Notes: generated by a model from the letters alone, not told the origin. A stretch of 64,000 bases of DNA from Pseudomonas lini (GCF_030812475.1 NZ_JAUSSR010000009.1:124001-188000), one strand, 5' to 3'; positions 1-8,902 are shown, counted from the stretch's first letter. Translations and numbers: made by a program.

Positions 1-2
1 TG

Positions 3-782
3 ACTGAGCAGTTGTACGCAGCGGGGGACAGTCCTGAAGCGGATTTGCTTCGCGCCCGTTCGCAGTCCGATTCCACCGCCGCCCAAGTGCCAGCGCTGCA
101 ACTGAACTGGCAACGTTCGCTGCATCGCTTGTCAGTGCTGCTCGCCCAGCCGACCGATACGCTTTATCAGCAGTTCAAGGAGCGTCCGGCGAACGTCTCG
201 ACGGCGTCGTTGCTGGATGCCGGTACGCCTGCAGATCTGCTACGTCGCCGTCCCGACATACGCGCCGCCGAAGCACGCTTGATTGCGGCCTATGCGCGGG
301 TCGGTGTGGCCAAGGCGGATCTGATGCCGCGCTTGAGCCTGTCGGCTACGTTGGGGTCTTTGATTAATGGTGTGAGCGCCGCTTATCTGGCCAGTTCGAC
401 GTTCTGGCTGGCCGGCTTGAATGCCAGTGTGCCGGTGGTCGATGGCGGTCGTCGGCGCAACGTGGTCGATCTTCGGGATGCCGAAGCGCGGCAGGCGTTG
501 CTGAGTTATCGACGCACCGTGTTGACGGCCGTTTCCGAGGTGGAGTCAGCGCTGGCTGCTGCCCAACGCAATGCCGAACGTCAGACTTTCCTGGCCAGTG
601 CGGCCAGTCAAGCCAGCTCAGCCGCCGAGCAGATTCAGCGCGCCTGGCAGGCCGGGGAGACGCCGTTCCTTGATGTGCTGCAGGCTCAGCGGGTGCAACT
701 GGCGGCGCAGAATGCGCTGTCCCAGGTCAAGACCGCTCAGTGGCAGAATCAAGCGGCGTTGGTGAATGCGTTGGGCGGTTAA
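3..782 (+). CDS. RND efflux outer-membrane factor (OprM/NodT family), 3' part
   Basis: This is the C-terminal part (about 260 residues) of an outer-membrane channel of a tripartite RND efflux pump; the 5' end lies outside the window. The reading frame is open to the left edge and reads TEQLYAAGDSPEADLLRAR at its start, a typical helical-barrel repeat. The middle carries the family hallmark DLLRRRPDIRAAEARL, followed by GVAKADLMPRLSLSATLG and the second repeat ending in AQRNAERQ...LDVLQAQR. These proteins form trimeric beta-barrel/alpha-helical tunnels that pass drugs or metabolites from an inner-membrane pump to the outside. The pump and adaptor genes would be expected upstream. It is unrelated to the catabolic genes that follow. 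Confidence 0.88.
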   Translation, partial: TEQLYAAGDSPEADLLRARSQSDSTAAQVPALQLNWQRSLHRLSVLLAQPTDTLYQQFKERPANVSTASLLDAGTPADLLRRRPDIRAAEARLIAAYARVGVAKADLMPRLSLSATLGSLINGVSAAYLASSTFWLAGLNASVPVVDGGRRRNVVDLRDAEARQALLSYRRTVLTAVSEVESALAAAQRNAERQTFLASAASQASSAAEQIQRAWQAGETPFLDVLQAQRVQLAAQNALSQVKTAQWQNQAALVNALGG

Positions 783-806
783 CCCAGCTGTAGAACCTTG
801 TAGAGA

Positions 807-904
807 ACCTGTGTGGGAGCGAGCTTGCTCGCGAAGACGGCCGGACATTCAACATCGATGTTGACTGCCTTACTGCCTTCGCAAGCAAGCTCGCTCTCAC
901 AGGT
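807..904. repeat. REP/REPIN-type inverted repeat pair
   Basis: Two inverted arms flank a short spacer: ACCTGTGTGGGAGCGAGCTT at the left and its near-complement ending CTCGCTCTCACAGGT at the right. Each arm contains the GAGCTTGCTCGCGAAG-like palindromic core of Pseudomonas REP sequences. The pair sits between the convergent ends of the efflux gene and the MHS transporter, a typical location. Confidence 0.8.
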
Positions 905-912
905 CATTCATT

Positions 913-2220
913 TCAGATTTTATCGATCGGTACACCGTGGTTGTTTTTCCACATCATCACCACGGCGCTTGCAATGACCGCGACAACGATCAAATAGATG
1001 TTGAAGATCCAGCCAATGTTTTCCGAGTACAACCACGTTGTCAGGTAGGAGGCTGTGCCGCCGAACACTGCCACACCGAGAGAAATACACACCCCGAACA
1101 TCCGAGTGCGATAGCGGGTCGGGATCTGTTCGGAGATCGAGGCCGGTTTACAACCGGTGATAAAGGCGACCAACAACAAGCCTGCGGTTTGCGCCACCAT
1201 CAACGTCCACGGTTCACTGGAAATCAGACCCCACAGCGGGAACAGCGTGGCGGCAATCCCCAGCAAGGAAATCAGCGCCGAAATCTTGCGTCCCCACAGA
1301 TCCGAGATCCAGCCGGAAACCGGCAGGAAGATCAGGTAGATGACCTGTGCAATGCAACTCATGGTAAACGCGCTGCGTGGGTCCATGCCTTTGACGCTGA
1401 TGGCGTAGATCGAGGCCGAGGTGACCCAGGTGTAGTAGGTCAATGTGGCACCGGCTTCATAGAGAAACAGACGCACGCCGTGCTGGATGATCTTGCCTCG
1501 ACTCCAGGCTGGCGCTGTTGATTCACCGCCAGCACTCGGCGAGTGTTCACTTTCCATCATGTTGCGACGCAGCCACAAGGCAAAGACGGCCAACAGACCA
1601 CCTGTGGCGAAGGGGATACGCCAGCCCCACTCCTGCATTTCACTCACGGACAACAATGACGTCAGCAATGCCATGTAGAACGTCGCCAGCAACGAGCCGC
1701 AGCCAACCGCGATAAACACCGTGCTTGACCACAACCCTCGTTTCTTCGGCGGTGCGATTTCGGCGATGTAGGCGTAGGAGGTGGTGGTTTCACCACCATG
1801 GGCAAAACCTTGTACCAGCCTGGCGAGCAGCAAGAGTCCTGAAGCCCAACTGCCAATCGAATCATAAGAGGGAATAAAGGCGATCAGCAAACTCGCGCCA
1901 GCCATCAACAGCATGGTGCTGAGCAACACCACGCGCCTTCCCAGTTTGTCGGCGAGGATGCCGAAGAAGATCCCGCCGATAGGCCGCAACAGAAACCCCG
2001 CGGCAAAGACCGCGAGGGTGTTCAGCAATGCAGACGTTGCGTTGCTTTTATCGAAGAGTGCGGCGGCGATGTACACCGACGCGACGGTGTAAATAGTCCA
2101 GTCAAACCACTCCAGCAAGTTGCCGACGCCGGTGGCCATCAATGACTTTCTGCGCAGAGAGGTACGTGTTTTGGCCTGTCCGGTCGAGTAATCGGACATG
2201 GTCTCGGTGATGTTATTCAT
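913..2220 (-). CDS. MHS-family MFS transporter (metabolite:H+ symporter)
   Basis: A 435-residue major facilitator of the metabolite:proton symporter subfamily (KgtP, ShiA and ProP relatives), which imports organic acids, polyols or betaines across the inner membrane. The N-terminus has the signature GVGNLLEWFDWTIYTVAS. The loop 2-3 motif appears as GILADKLGRRVVL, and its half-repeat as GWISDLWGRKISAL. About twelve hydrophobic segments can be seen. The start is ATG at 2220, preceded by CGGAG at good spacing. It lies downstream of the split transketolase genes on the same strand but is separated from them by a REPIN, so co-transcription is possible, not certain. The substrate is unknown; by context, a sugar acid or polyol-derived compound. 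Confidence 0.85.
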   Translation of the reverse strand: MNNITETMSDYSTGQAKTRTSLRRKSLMATGVGNLLEWFDWTIYTVASVYIAAALFDKSNATSALLNTLAVFAAGFLLRPIGGIFFGILADKLGRRVVLLSTMLLMAGASLLIAFIPSYDSIGSWASGLLLLARLVQGFAHGGETTTSYAYIAEIAPPKKRGLWSSTVFIAVGCGSLLATFYMALLTSLLSVSEMQEWGWRIPFATGGLLAVFALWLRRNMMESEHSPSAGGESTAPAWSRGKIIQHGVRLFLYEAGATLTYYTWVTSASIYAISVKGMDPRSAFTMSCIAQVIYLIFLPVSGWISDLWGRKISALISLLGIAATLFPLWGLISSEPWTLMVAQTAGLLLVAFITGCKPASISEQIPTRYRTRMFGVCISLGVAVFGGTASYLTTWLYSENIGWIFNIYLIVVAVIASAVVMMWKNNHGVPIDKI

Positions 2221-2321
2221 TGTTGGCTCCGAGATGTTTCATGAACCACGGGACGTGGTGGGTGACGATGGAGTGCGTAAAGCTCCCTGAAAAAACGAGG
2301 TGTCCCTTCAAACTAAAATCC

Positions 2322-2412
2322 AGAGTGGGAGCGGGCTTGCTCGCGAAGGCGTTGGGTCAGATGACTTGACGGTTACTGACACACCGCTTTCGCGAGCAAG
2401 CCCGCTCCCACA
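2322..2412. repeat. REP/REPIN-type inverted repeat pair
   Basis: The left arm GTGGGAGCGGGCTTGCTCGC and the right arm GCGAGCAAGCCCGCTCCCAC are near-perfect inverted copies about 40 bases apart. This is the same repeat family as at 807-904. It lies between the transketolase C-subunit stop and the MHS transporter start and could act as an mRNA-stabilising stem. Confidence 0.82.
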
Positions 2413-2423
2413 AGGAATGTGTG

Positions 2424-3404
2424 TCAGGCGTTGATGTGCGCCAGTGCCACTTCCTCGATACCGGCGGCATCCAGCTTGTAGTGTTGGTACAAGTGCGTCG
2501 GCGGAGCGATCAGGCTGTATTCGTCGTAGATACCGTGGCGCTTGAGCTTCACGCCGACGCCTTCGTCCGACAGCACTTCAGCGACCGCAGCCCCCAGGCC
2601 ACCCAGCACGTTGTGCTCTTCGACGGTCATCATGCGTTTGCTGCGTGCAGCGGCGCGCAGGATGGCATCACGGTCGATCGGCTTGATCGAGGCCATGTCG
2701 ATCACGCCCACGGAACGTCCTTCAGCGTTCATTTTGCGAGCCGCTGTCAGCGCCGCGTGCACGGTGATACCGCAAGCGATGATGGTCAGTTCTTCACCTT
2801 CGATGTGCTCATGGGCCTTGCCGAATTCGAAGACGACGTCGTCGTTGTAAACGATCGGATCGCGACCGCGACCGATACGGAAATACACCGGCTTGTCGTA
2901 GGTGGCCGACGCCCGGATCGCCGCGACCAGTTGCGGACCGTCGGCAGGGGAAACGACCGCCAGGTCGGCAATGGAACGCATGGTGGCGATGTCTTCAGTG
3001 GCGTGGTGCGAAGTACCGTAAAAGCCCAGGGAAATGCCGGTGTGGTGCCCGATCAAGCGCACCGGTTGCGCCGAGTAGGCGACGTCCATGCGGATCTGTT
3101 CGCAGCACAACAGGCCGAGGAACGATGCAAAAGTCGCCACGAACGGCATCACGCCACAGGTGGCCAGGCCCGCGGCGGCGGTCACCATGTTCTGCTCGGA
3201 GATACCGAACTGCAGGTAGCGCTCTGGGTACTCACCGGCAAATTTGTTCAGGCCGTTGGAGTACTGCAAGTCAGCCGAACCGGCCATCACCGGGTAGCCG
3301 GCCTTGGTCAGTTCAATCAGCGCATCGGACAAATAGGACAGGCCCGGGTTGAGGGCGTTGAGGCCACGGTACTGCCAGGAATTGGGGGAAAGAGGGGCAT
3401 TCAT
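2424..3404 (-). CDS. Split transketolase, C-terminal (Pyr/C domain) subunit
   Basis: A 326-residue protein matching the pyrimidine-binding and C-terminal domains of transketolase. The catalytic-glutamate segment is FGISEQNMVTAAAGLA (about residue 68). The substrate-pocket stretch LIGHHTGISLGFYGTSHHA follows at about 112, and the C-domain has MMTVEEHNVLGGLGAAV. It pairs with the N-terminal subunit directly upstream (3-bp gap) to form a two-chain thiamine-diphosphate enzyme that moves two-carbon ketol groups. Split transketolases of this kind include apulose-4-phosphate transketolase (AptA/AptB) and DHA-forming enzymes; which ketose is cleaved here cannot be read from sequence. A second, closely similar pair lies at 29561-31435. 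The ATG at 3404 follows GGAGAT. Confidence 0.87.
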   Translation of the reverse strand: MNAPLSPNSWQYRGLNALNPGLSYLSDALIELTKAGYPVMAGSADLQYSNGLNKFAGEYPERYLQFGISEQNMVTAAAGLATCGVMPFVATFASFLGLLCCEQIRMDVAYSAQPVRLIGHHTGISLGFYGTSHHATEDIATMRSIADLAVVSPADGPQLVAAIRASATYDKPVYFRIGRGRDPIVYNDDVVFEFGKAHEHIEGEELTIIACGITVHAALTAARKMNAEGRSVGVIDMASIKPIDRDAILRAAARSKRMMTVEEHNVLGGLGAAVAEVLSDEGVGVKLKRHGIYDEYSLIAPPTHLYQHYKLDAAGIEEVALAHINA

Positions 3405-3406
3405 GT

Positions 3407-4294
3407 TCAGATCTCCATGGCTTCAATTTCAGCGATAGCACGTTTGGCGTCTTCCGGGTCGAGGTAACCGAGGTGCCAGCCGGGTTCGGTTTCCATGTAG
3501 GAAACGCCTTTGCCCTTGACGGTTTTGGCGATGATGCACACCGGTTTGTCGCGAGTTTCGTCGGCTTTCACTCGACGCAGGGTTTCGGTCACTTCAGCGA
3601 TGTTGTGGCCGTCGATGACATGCACTTCCCAGCCAAAGGCGCGCCATTTTTCGTCCAGCGGTTCGATGCCGATCACGTCGTCGACCGAGCCGTCGAGCTG
3701 GAAGCCGTTGCGGTCGACTATCGCGATCAAGTGTTTGGCCTTGTGGTGGGCGGCGCTCATCGCGGCTTCCCAGACCTGGCCTTCCTGCATTTCACCGTCG
3801 CCGAGCATGACGAACACGTCGTAGACTTCGCCGGTGAAGCGTTGGGCCAGGCACATGCCCAGGCCGCCGGAGAGGGCGTGGCCGATGGAGCCGGAAGAGA
3901 AATCGATGCCGGGCACTTTACGCATGTCAGGGTGATCGCCCAGAGGGCTGCCCAGGCGGGTGTATTCATCGAGCCATTCCTTGGGGAACACGCCAAGGTC
4001 TGCCAGTATCGGGAACTGGCCCACGGCGGCGTGGCCCTTGCCCATCAGGAAGCGGTCGCGGCCGGGCCACTTCGGTTCATCGGGACGAATCGTCATCACG
4101 TCGTAGTACAGCGCGGAGAACAATTCAGCGGCGGAAAACACCGAGGTGTAGTGGCCGGTCTTGGCGATTTCGATCAGGCGGATTGTTTCAAGACGAACGA
4201 ATTTCGCCCGGTCTTTCAACTTGATAACCGTCTCGGCGGAAGGCACAAAGTTGCTGGCTTTCCACTGTTCGAGTGTTTTTCGGGGTGCAGACAT
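3407..4294 (-). CDS. Split transketolase, N-terminal (PP domain) subunit
   Basis: A 295-residue thiamine-diphosphate-binding half of transketolase. The cofactor motif GDGEMQEGQVWEAA followed by a DRNGFQLDG asparagine gives the classic GDG...N spacing. Upstream are GHYTSVFSAAEL and GKGHAAVG, the diphosphate/substrate histidine regions, and the tail holds KGKGVSYMETEPGWHLG. An in-frame TTG exists at 4306, but GGAGGTAGAG lies immediately before the ATG at 4294, which fixes the start there. The gene is followed at 3 bp by the C-terminal subunit. The transcription unit probably starts at the GldA-like gene upstream and is under the ATGATATATCAT operator at 5570. Confidence 0.88.
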   Translation of the reverse strand: MSAPRKTLEQWKASNFVPSAETVIKLKDRAKFVRLETIRLIEIAKTGHYTSVFSAAELFSALYYDVMTIRPDEPKWPGRDRFLMGKGHAAVGQFPILADLGVFPKEWLDEYTRLGSPLGDHPDMRKVPGIDFSSGSIGHALSGGLGMCLAQRFTGEVYDVFVMLGDGEMQEGQVWEAAMSAAHHKAKHLIAIVDRNGFQLDGSVDDVIGIEPLDEKWRAFGWEVHVIDGHNIAEVTETLRRVKADETRDKPVCIIAKTVKGKGVSYMETEPGWHLGYLDPEDAKRAIAEIEAMEI

Positions 4295-4399
4295 CTCTAC
4301 CTCCAATCACAGGCATGAATTTGTTGAAGTTGAATCTCAGTGGCGGGGTTTGAACTTCAACGGGGTGGTTGTGTGTTCAACAGGGTTTTGAGTCAGTGC

Positions 4400-5491
4400 T
4401 CAGTGGGTCAGCCCTTCGAGCGCGCGCATCGCCCCGATCAGTTCGTCGCACGTCGGTGCGCCGCCTGAGGCCGTGGCAAAGTTGCGAGCGTGTGGGGCTT
4501 TCAAGGTGGGCTCGGCCACTTGCATCAGTACCGAATCGTCGACGTTGAGGACGCCCAGTTCGGTCAGGTTGCGAGGCAAGCCGATACGCTGATAGAAGCT
4601 CAACATATCACCCATCAGTTCGGCATCGCGGTCCTCCAGCACCAGCTGCACCAGCAAGCCATACGCCACTTGCCAGCCGTGAACCTGCTGTTGTGCACCG
4701 GGGATTTTCGACAGGCCGCGTGTCATCGCGTGGGCAATCGACAGGCCGCCGCTCTCGAACCCCAGACCGCTCATCAACAGCACGGCTTCGATCAGGTGAT
4801 CGAAGGCGACCGTTACCTCGCCGGTGCCGGCCTGGGCCAGCGCCGGCTCGGCGTATTGACGAATGATGCGGTAGCACTCGCGTGCCAGCACCAGCCCCGA
4901 CAGCGCCGGGCGTGCGCCGAACATGTTCACGCCACCGGATTTGTAGCACTGCTCGGCTTCGAATTTTTTGGTCAGCGCATCGGCAATCCCGGCGAGCAGG
5001 AATTGGCGCGGGGCCTGGGCAATCAGCGAGGTGTCCACCAGCACGTAGCGAGGGCTGACGAGCAGATGCCCGACTTCGCTGAGTTGATGATGAGCGTCGT
5101 AGACCACGTAGTTTTTCGACGTGGGCGCATCGTTGGAGGCCACGGTCGGCATGGTGATCAGCGCACGACCGGAGGTGTGGGCGAGGGCCTTGCCGGCGTC
5201 GATGCATTTGCCGCCACCGACGGCCAGGATCATGTCGAACCCGACCTCAGCGGCAGCCGCTCGTAGGCCGGCAATCCCGTCGGCGGTGATCTCGCCGTCG
5301 AAGGTGATGTAGTGCAACTCGACGTCCGATTGCGCGCAAGTGTCATCGAGTCGTTGGCGGATCAGACCCAGCACATAGCTGTCGATGACCACCACGGCCT
5401 TGCGTCCGCAGTGCGCCAGATAAGTGCCCGCCTGAGCGAGCACTTCAGTGCCCTGGACGTACCGTCCGGGCGAGCCGAAAACCAGATTCAT
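4400..5491 (-). CDS. GldA-family NAD-dependent glycerol/polyol dehydrogenase
   Basis: A 363-residue member of the glycerol dehydrogenase branch of the iron/zinc polyol dehydrogenase superfamily, probably oxidising a polyol secondary alcohol to the ketone with NAD. It begins FGSPGRYVQG, has the nucleotide-binding GGGKCIDAGKALA (about residue 93) and PTVASNDAPTS, the metal Asp region GIADALTKKFE and later metal histidines in SIAHAMTRGL and QQQVHGWQVAYG. The start ATG at 5491 follows GAGGTG. Its closest relative in the window is the gene at 8986, so two paralogues sit on opposite sides of one divergent promoter region. It probably leads the transcription unit that includes the split transketolase. 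Confidence 0.85.
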   Translation of the reverse strand: MNLVFGSPGRYVQGTEVLAQAGTYLAHCGRKAVVVIDSYVLGLIRQRLDDTCAQSDVELHYITFDGEITADGIAGLRAAAAEVGFDMILAVGGGKCIDAGKALAHTSGRALITMPTVASNDAPTSKNYVVYDAHHQLSEVGHLLVSPRYVLVDTSLIAQAPRQFLLAGIADALTKKFEAEQCYKSGGVNMFGARPALSGLVLARECYRIIRQYAEPALAQAGTGEVTVAFDHLIEAVLLMSGLGFESGGLSIAHAMTRGLSKIPGAQQQVHGWQVAYGLLVQLVLEDRDAELMGDMLSFYQRIGLPRNLTELGVLNVDDSVLMQVAEPTLKAPHARNFATASGGAPTCDELIGAMRALEGLTH

Positions 5492-5569
5492 TCAGCACCT
5501 CTCACTTCACTGCTTATTGTTATTCGAGGCTCGGCGGCAGGTTGCCAAGTGCTCGGTCTTGTTGTGATG

Positions 5570-5583
5570 CATGATATATCATG
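5570..5583. promoter_or_regulatory. Palindromic operator CATGATATATCATG (site A)
   Basis: A perfect 14-bp palindrome, 79-92 bp upstream of the GldA-like start at 5491. It matches the palindromes or near-palindromes at 8801, 8891, 12838 and 18404. The likely ligand is the FCD/GntR regulator encoded at 18496, because one copy lies in that gene's own promoter. This is inference from repetition and position. Confidence 0.7.
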
Positions 5584-5620
5584 TTTTTAAACGGTCAAGC
5601 ACTCAAGCGACGAGATGACG

Positions 5621-6313
5621 TCAGGCGATCGAATACCCGCCATCGACGGGCAACGTCGTACCCGTCACGTAGCGCGCGTTGTCGGAAACGAGGAAGGCGA
5701 TCACATTGGCCACGTCTTCCGGCGCGCCCCAGCTTTTCATCGGAATACGCGCCATGATGCCTTCCGAGCGCGCCGGATCTTCGAACGCCCGTCGCGACAG
5801 GTTGGTCAGAATCCAGCCCGGCGCCACCGCATTTGCGCGCACGCCATCGGTCGCCCACGCAACTGCCATGCAGCGTGTAAGCTCGGAGATGGCGGCTTTG
5901 CTCGACGCATACGCCGGGGTCTTAGCAGAACCGAAAATCCCCCACATCGAGGCGAAGTTCACCACTGCGCCGCGAGCGGCTTTCAGGCCGGGCAGGGCGG
6001 CGTTGGTGAGGCGCAGCACGGCCGTGAGATTGACGTCCATGACCCGGCTGAAACCGTCCAGCTCCCACTCGCGGTTGTGGTCAATGATCCCGGCGGCATT
6101 GACGATGGCGTCGACGCGCTCGAACGGGCCGAAGAAGCTCTTCACCGCGTCGTCATTGGTCACGTCGAGTTCCTGGTAATGAATGCCTTCGACGCGCTGC
6201 TCGGGTTCGCCGAGCCCGACGGTGAACACCTCATAACCGTCAGCGAGCAGACGTTGTGCGGTGGCCAGGCCGATACCGGAGCCGCCGCCAGTAATGATTG
6301 CAGTCTTTTTCAT
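5621..6313 (-). CDS. SDR-family oxidoreductase
   Basis: A 230-residue classical short-chain dehydrogenase, NAD(P)-dependent. It shows TGGGSGIG for the dinucleotide turn (about residue 8), NAAG in strand 4, and the catalytic Tyr-x3-Lys as AYASSKAAI. The C-terminus is the usual GTTLPVDGGYS. The ATG at 6313 is preceded by AAGGAAAG. It is the last gene of a three-gene minus-strand unit (GMC oxidoreductase, AroE-like enzyme, SDR) led by the promoter with operator site B. It probably oxidises or reduces a hydroxyl of the sugar or polyol handled by the block; no closer substrate assignment is possible. Confidence 0.85.
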   Translation of the reverse strand: MKKTAIITGGGSGIGLATAQRLLADGYEVFTVGLGEPEQRVEGIHYQELDVTNDDAVKSFFGPFERVDAIVNAAGIIDHNREWELDGFSRVMDVNLTAVLRLTNAALPGLKAARGAVVNFASMWGIFGSAKTPAYASSKAAISELTRCMAVAWATDGVRANAVAPGWILTNLSRRAFEDPARSEGIMARIPMKSWGAPEDVANVIAFLVSDNARYVTGTTLPVDGGYSIA

Positions 6314-6343
6314 GGTCTTTCCTTATGCATTGCGGAGGGCGTG

Positions 6344-7144
6344 TTAAACACCGGTTTTGGAAAACAGAAACTCGGCCAGCAGATCGATCTGGCCGGTGAT
6401 CATGTGCGCACCTTTGTGGATGACGCAGCCGCGCTTGGCGGCGGCGCTCAACAGCGGCGTGATGTCCGGGTTCATGACCACTTCACCGACCACCGTTCCG
6501 GGGGCGAGCGTGTCGGCGGGCAGCGGCAACGGGTCGTGAGCTTTTAGGCCTAACGCCGTGCCGTTGATCACCACATCGAAACCCGTCGCGTCGGCGGGGC
6601 CGGCATTGATCTGCCGGTCAGGGAAAATCTGCCGCAGTTCACGCACCAGCTCTTCGGCCTTGGCCGGTGTGCGGTTGCTGATCACCAGTTCTTCAATCGC
6701 TTCGGCGAGCAACGCATGGGCGATGCCGGTCGCCGCGCCGCCCGCACCCAGCAACAGCACGCGTTTATTGCTCAGGTCGTGGCCCTGTTTTTTCAGGCCG
6801 CCGACAAAGCCGTCGCCGTCAAACATGCGCCCGCTGAAGCGCCCGTCGGGCAGGCGTTTGGCAACGTTGCACACGTTGAGCACACGGGCCGTGCCTTGCA
6901 GTTCATCGCACAATTTCGCCACCTCCAGCTTGTGCGGAACGGTGACAATCACCCCCGCCAGATTCTCGATCCCGCGTAATCCTTCCCACGCGGTGGCAAG
7001 GTTGTCCGGGGAGACTTCCCAGGGCACCAGCACGCCGTCATAGCCCAGCCGTTCCAGCAACGGGTTGAAGAATTCCGGGGTGCGCAAGTGTTTGGCCGGG
7101 TAGGTAAGGTGCACGACGACTCGGGTTTTACCGCTGATGGGCAT
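6344..7144 (-). CDS. Shikimate dehydrogenase-like (AroE paralogue)
   Basis: A 266-residue AroE-fold NAD(P) dehydrogenase. The catalytic lysine is present in VTVPHKLEVAKL (about residue 67) and the nucleotide loop is LLLGAGGAATGIAHALL. The motif that carries the second catalytic residue in true shikimate dehydrogenases (NTDG) reads FDGDGFVGGL here, so the Asp is retained but its context is changed. With no other aromatic-pathway gene nearby, this is probably an AroE-like paralogue recruited to oxidise a polyol or cyclitol-like substrate. The ATG at 7144 follows AGAGGAG, 15 bp after the GMC gene. A quinate/shikimate role is the alternative. Confidence 0.8.
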   Translation of the reverse strand: MPISGKTRVVVHLTYPAKHLRTPEFFNPLLERLGYDGVLVPWEVSPDNLATAWEGLRGIENLAGVIVTVPHKLEVAKLCDELQGTARVLNVCNVAKRLPDGRFSGRMFDGDGFVGGLKKQGHDLSNKRVLLLGAGGAATGIAHALLAEAIEELVISNRTPAKAEELVRELRQIFPDRQINAGPADATGFDVVINGTALGLKAHDPLPLPADTLAPGTVVGEVVMNPDITPLLSAAAKRGCVIHKGAHMITGQIDLLAEFLFSKTGV

Positions 7145-7159
7145 GTGGAGACTCCTCTT

Positions 7160-8764
7160 TCAAAAATGTGCTGTAGACGCCGGCAACGCGGCTCGCCCGA
7201 GGATCATGTCCGCGGCTTTTTCGCCGATCATGATTGACGGTGCATTGGTGTTGCCGGAGATCAGGTTGGGCATGATCGAGGCGTCGACCACCCGCAGATT
7301 GCGCACGCCGCGAACCCGCAGTTGCGGGTCGACCACGGCCATTTCGTCGTCACCCATCTTGCAGGTGCCAACCGGGTGGTAAACGGTCTTGGCGCGCTGG
7401 TTGATGTAGCTGAGCAATGCTTCATCGCTGCGCACGCTCAGTCCCGGGAATACCTCTTCGCCGGTGTACGCACGCATGGCCGGTTGCGCGAGAATTTCCC
7501 GCGACAGGTTCAAGCCCTTGATCGCGACACGCCGGTCTTCCGGGTGGGCAAAATAACGAGGATCAATGCGTGGCGGGGTGTCGGCCTTGTTGTCGCCCAG
7601 GCGGATTTCGCCTCGGCTCATCGGGCGCAGCACGCAGGTGTTGATGGTCGCGCCGGGTTTTTTGATGACGTCCTGATCGAGGTCGAAAAACACGATCGGC
7701 ACGAAATGCATCTGCGCGTTGGGCCTTTCCTGGGCGTTGTCGGTGTTGACGAACGCACAGGCCTCGGTGACGTTTGAACTGACCGGGCCACTGCCGAACA
7801 TCAAGTACTGCAGACCGTTCTTGACCGTGTTGAGGGCGCTGTCCTGGCCGTAGTAACCGTACTTTCCGTGGCAGTAGGCAATGCTGCCGACTTCCGCGTG
7901 GTCTTGCAGGTTCTGGCCGACGCCGGGCAGCTCATGCAGCAGCGGAATGCCATGGCGCTGAAGCTCTTCGGCACTACCGATTCCGGACAGCATCAACAGC
8001 TTGGGTGACTGAATGGCGCCAGCACTGAGGATCACTTCTTTGCTGCCTCGCGCCTGCACCCGTTGGCCTTTATGGATGTACTCGACCCCAGCGGCCTGTT
8101 CGCCTTCGATGAGGATTCGTTGCACCGTGGCGTCGGTGACGACCGTGAGGAGATCGGATTTTTCCGCCTCACGCAGGTACGCCACGGCTGCGCTGCAGCG
8201 GCGATTGTTGCGCGCGGTGATCTGATTGAAGCCGACGCCGTTCTGGCGTTCGCCATTGAAATCGGGCGTGAAGGGGATACCGGCTTGCTGCGCAGCGCGC
8301 ACGAAACCACGGGACAGTTCGCACACTTGCTTGAGGTCAGAAACACCGAGCGGGCCGCCAGTAGCGTGGTAGCCATTGTCGAAGCGCTCGTTGTCCTCGG
8401 CACGCTTGAAGTACGGCAGCACTTCGCGAAACGACCAGCCATTGCAGCCGGCGCTGGCCCAGTCGTCGTAGTCCTCGTGCTGGCCGCGGATATAGATCAG
8501 CGCATTCACCGAGCTTCCACCGCCCAGCACTCGACCCTGCGGAAGAATGCGTTTGCGTCCGTCCATGGTTGTTTGCGGTTGGGTTTCGTGGCGTGACAGC
8601 AGCGGGCTGGACAGCAGCCGGGTAAACCCGGCGGGGATATGAATCAACGGGTGAGTATCGCGTGGGCCCGCCTCGATCAGCAGAACCGAGGCGCCTGCCT
8701 CGATCAGGCGACCCGTCAACGCGCAGCCCGCCGAGCCGCCTCCAATGACAATGTAATCGTGCAT
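7160..8764 (-). CDS. GMC-family FAD-dependent alcohol/choline dehydrogenase
   Basis: A 534-residue glucose-methanol-choline oxidoreductase, close in layout to BetA and AlkJ-type membrane-linked alcohol dehydrogenases. The FAD Rossmann motif IGGGSAGCALTGRL is at residues 7-20, the GMC signature region is GRVLGGGSSVNALIYIRGQ (about 80), and the C-terminal active-site histidine lies in VYHPVGTCKMG with GNTNAPSIMIGEKAADM after it. It oxidises a primary alcohol to an aldehyde, passing electrons to FAD. An in-frame TTG at 8776 is possible, but GGAGAAAGG fits the ATG at 8764. It is first in its unit, with operator site B 37-48 bp upstream. Confidence 0.87.
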   Translation of the reverse strand: MHDYIVIGGGSAGCALTGRLIEAGASVLLIEAGPRDTHPLIHIPAGFTRLLSSPLLSRHETQPQTTMDGRKRILPQGRVLGGGSSVNALIYIRGQHEDYDDWASAGCNGWSFREVLPYFKRAEDNERFDNGYHATGGPLGVSDLKQVCELSRGFVRAAQQAGIPFTPDFNGERQNGVGFNQITARNNRRCSAAVAYLREAEKSDLLTVVTDATVQRILIEGEQAAGVEYIHKGQRVQARGSKEVILSAGAIQSPKLLMLSGIGSAEELQRHGIPLLHELPGVGQNLQDHAEVGSIAYCHGKYGYYGQDSALNTVKNGLQYLMFGSGPVSSNVTEACAFVNTDNAQERPNAQMHFVPIVFFDLDQDVIKKPGATINTCVLRPMSRGEIRLGDNKADTPPRIDPRYFAHPEDRRVAIKGLNLSREILAQPAMRAYTGEEVFPGLSVRSDEALLSYINQRAKTVYHPVGTCKMGDDEMAVVDPQLRVRGVRNLRVVDASIMPNLISGNTNAPSIMIGEKAADMILGRAALPASTAHF

Positions 8765-8800
8765 GCCTTTCTCCAAACCGCGTCGTTTTTATTTTCATGC

Positions 8801-8812
8801 ATCATATATCTT
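8801..8812. promoter_or_regulatory. Degenerate palindromic operator (site B)
   Basis: ATCATATATCTT matches 10 of 12 positions of ATGATATATCAT. It lies 37-48 bp upstream of the GMC gene start, in the divergent promoter region shared with the GldA-like gene at 8986. It is weaker than the perfect copy at 8891, so it may be an auxiliary site. Confidence 0.45.
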
Positions 8813-8890
8813 CATCCCCCCCAAGCGTCAATCCCGGGTTTTCAGCGCTCTGCATTCCGGCGAAAAGCTGTTGGCGGTTATAAATAAAAT

Positions 8891-8902
8891 ATGATATATC
8901 AT
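8891..8902. promoter_or_regulatory. Palindromic operator ATGATATATCAT (site C)
   Basis: A perfect 12-bp palindrome, 84-95 bp upstream of the GldA-like start at 8986, in an AT-rich stretch that should contain the promoter. It is shared by the divergent GMC and GldA-like units. Confidence 0.7.

Noticed and set aside
2421..3467. Long + strand frame opposite the transketolase C-subunit
   Set aside because: Its translation is low-complexity and matches no family, while the minus strand encodes clear transketolase motifs; it is an antisense shadow.
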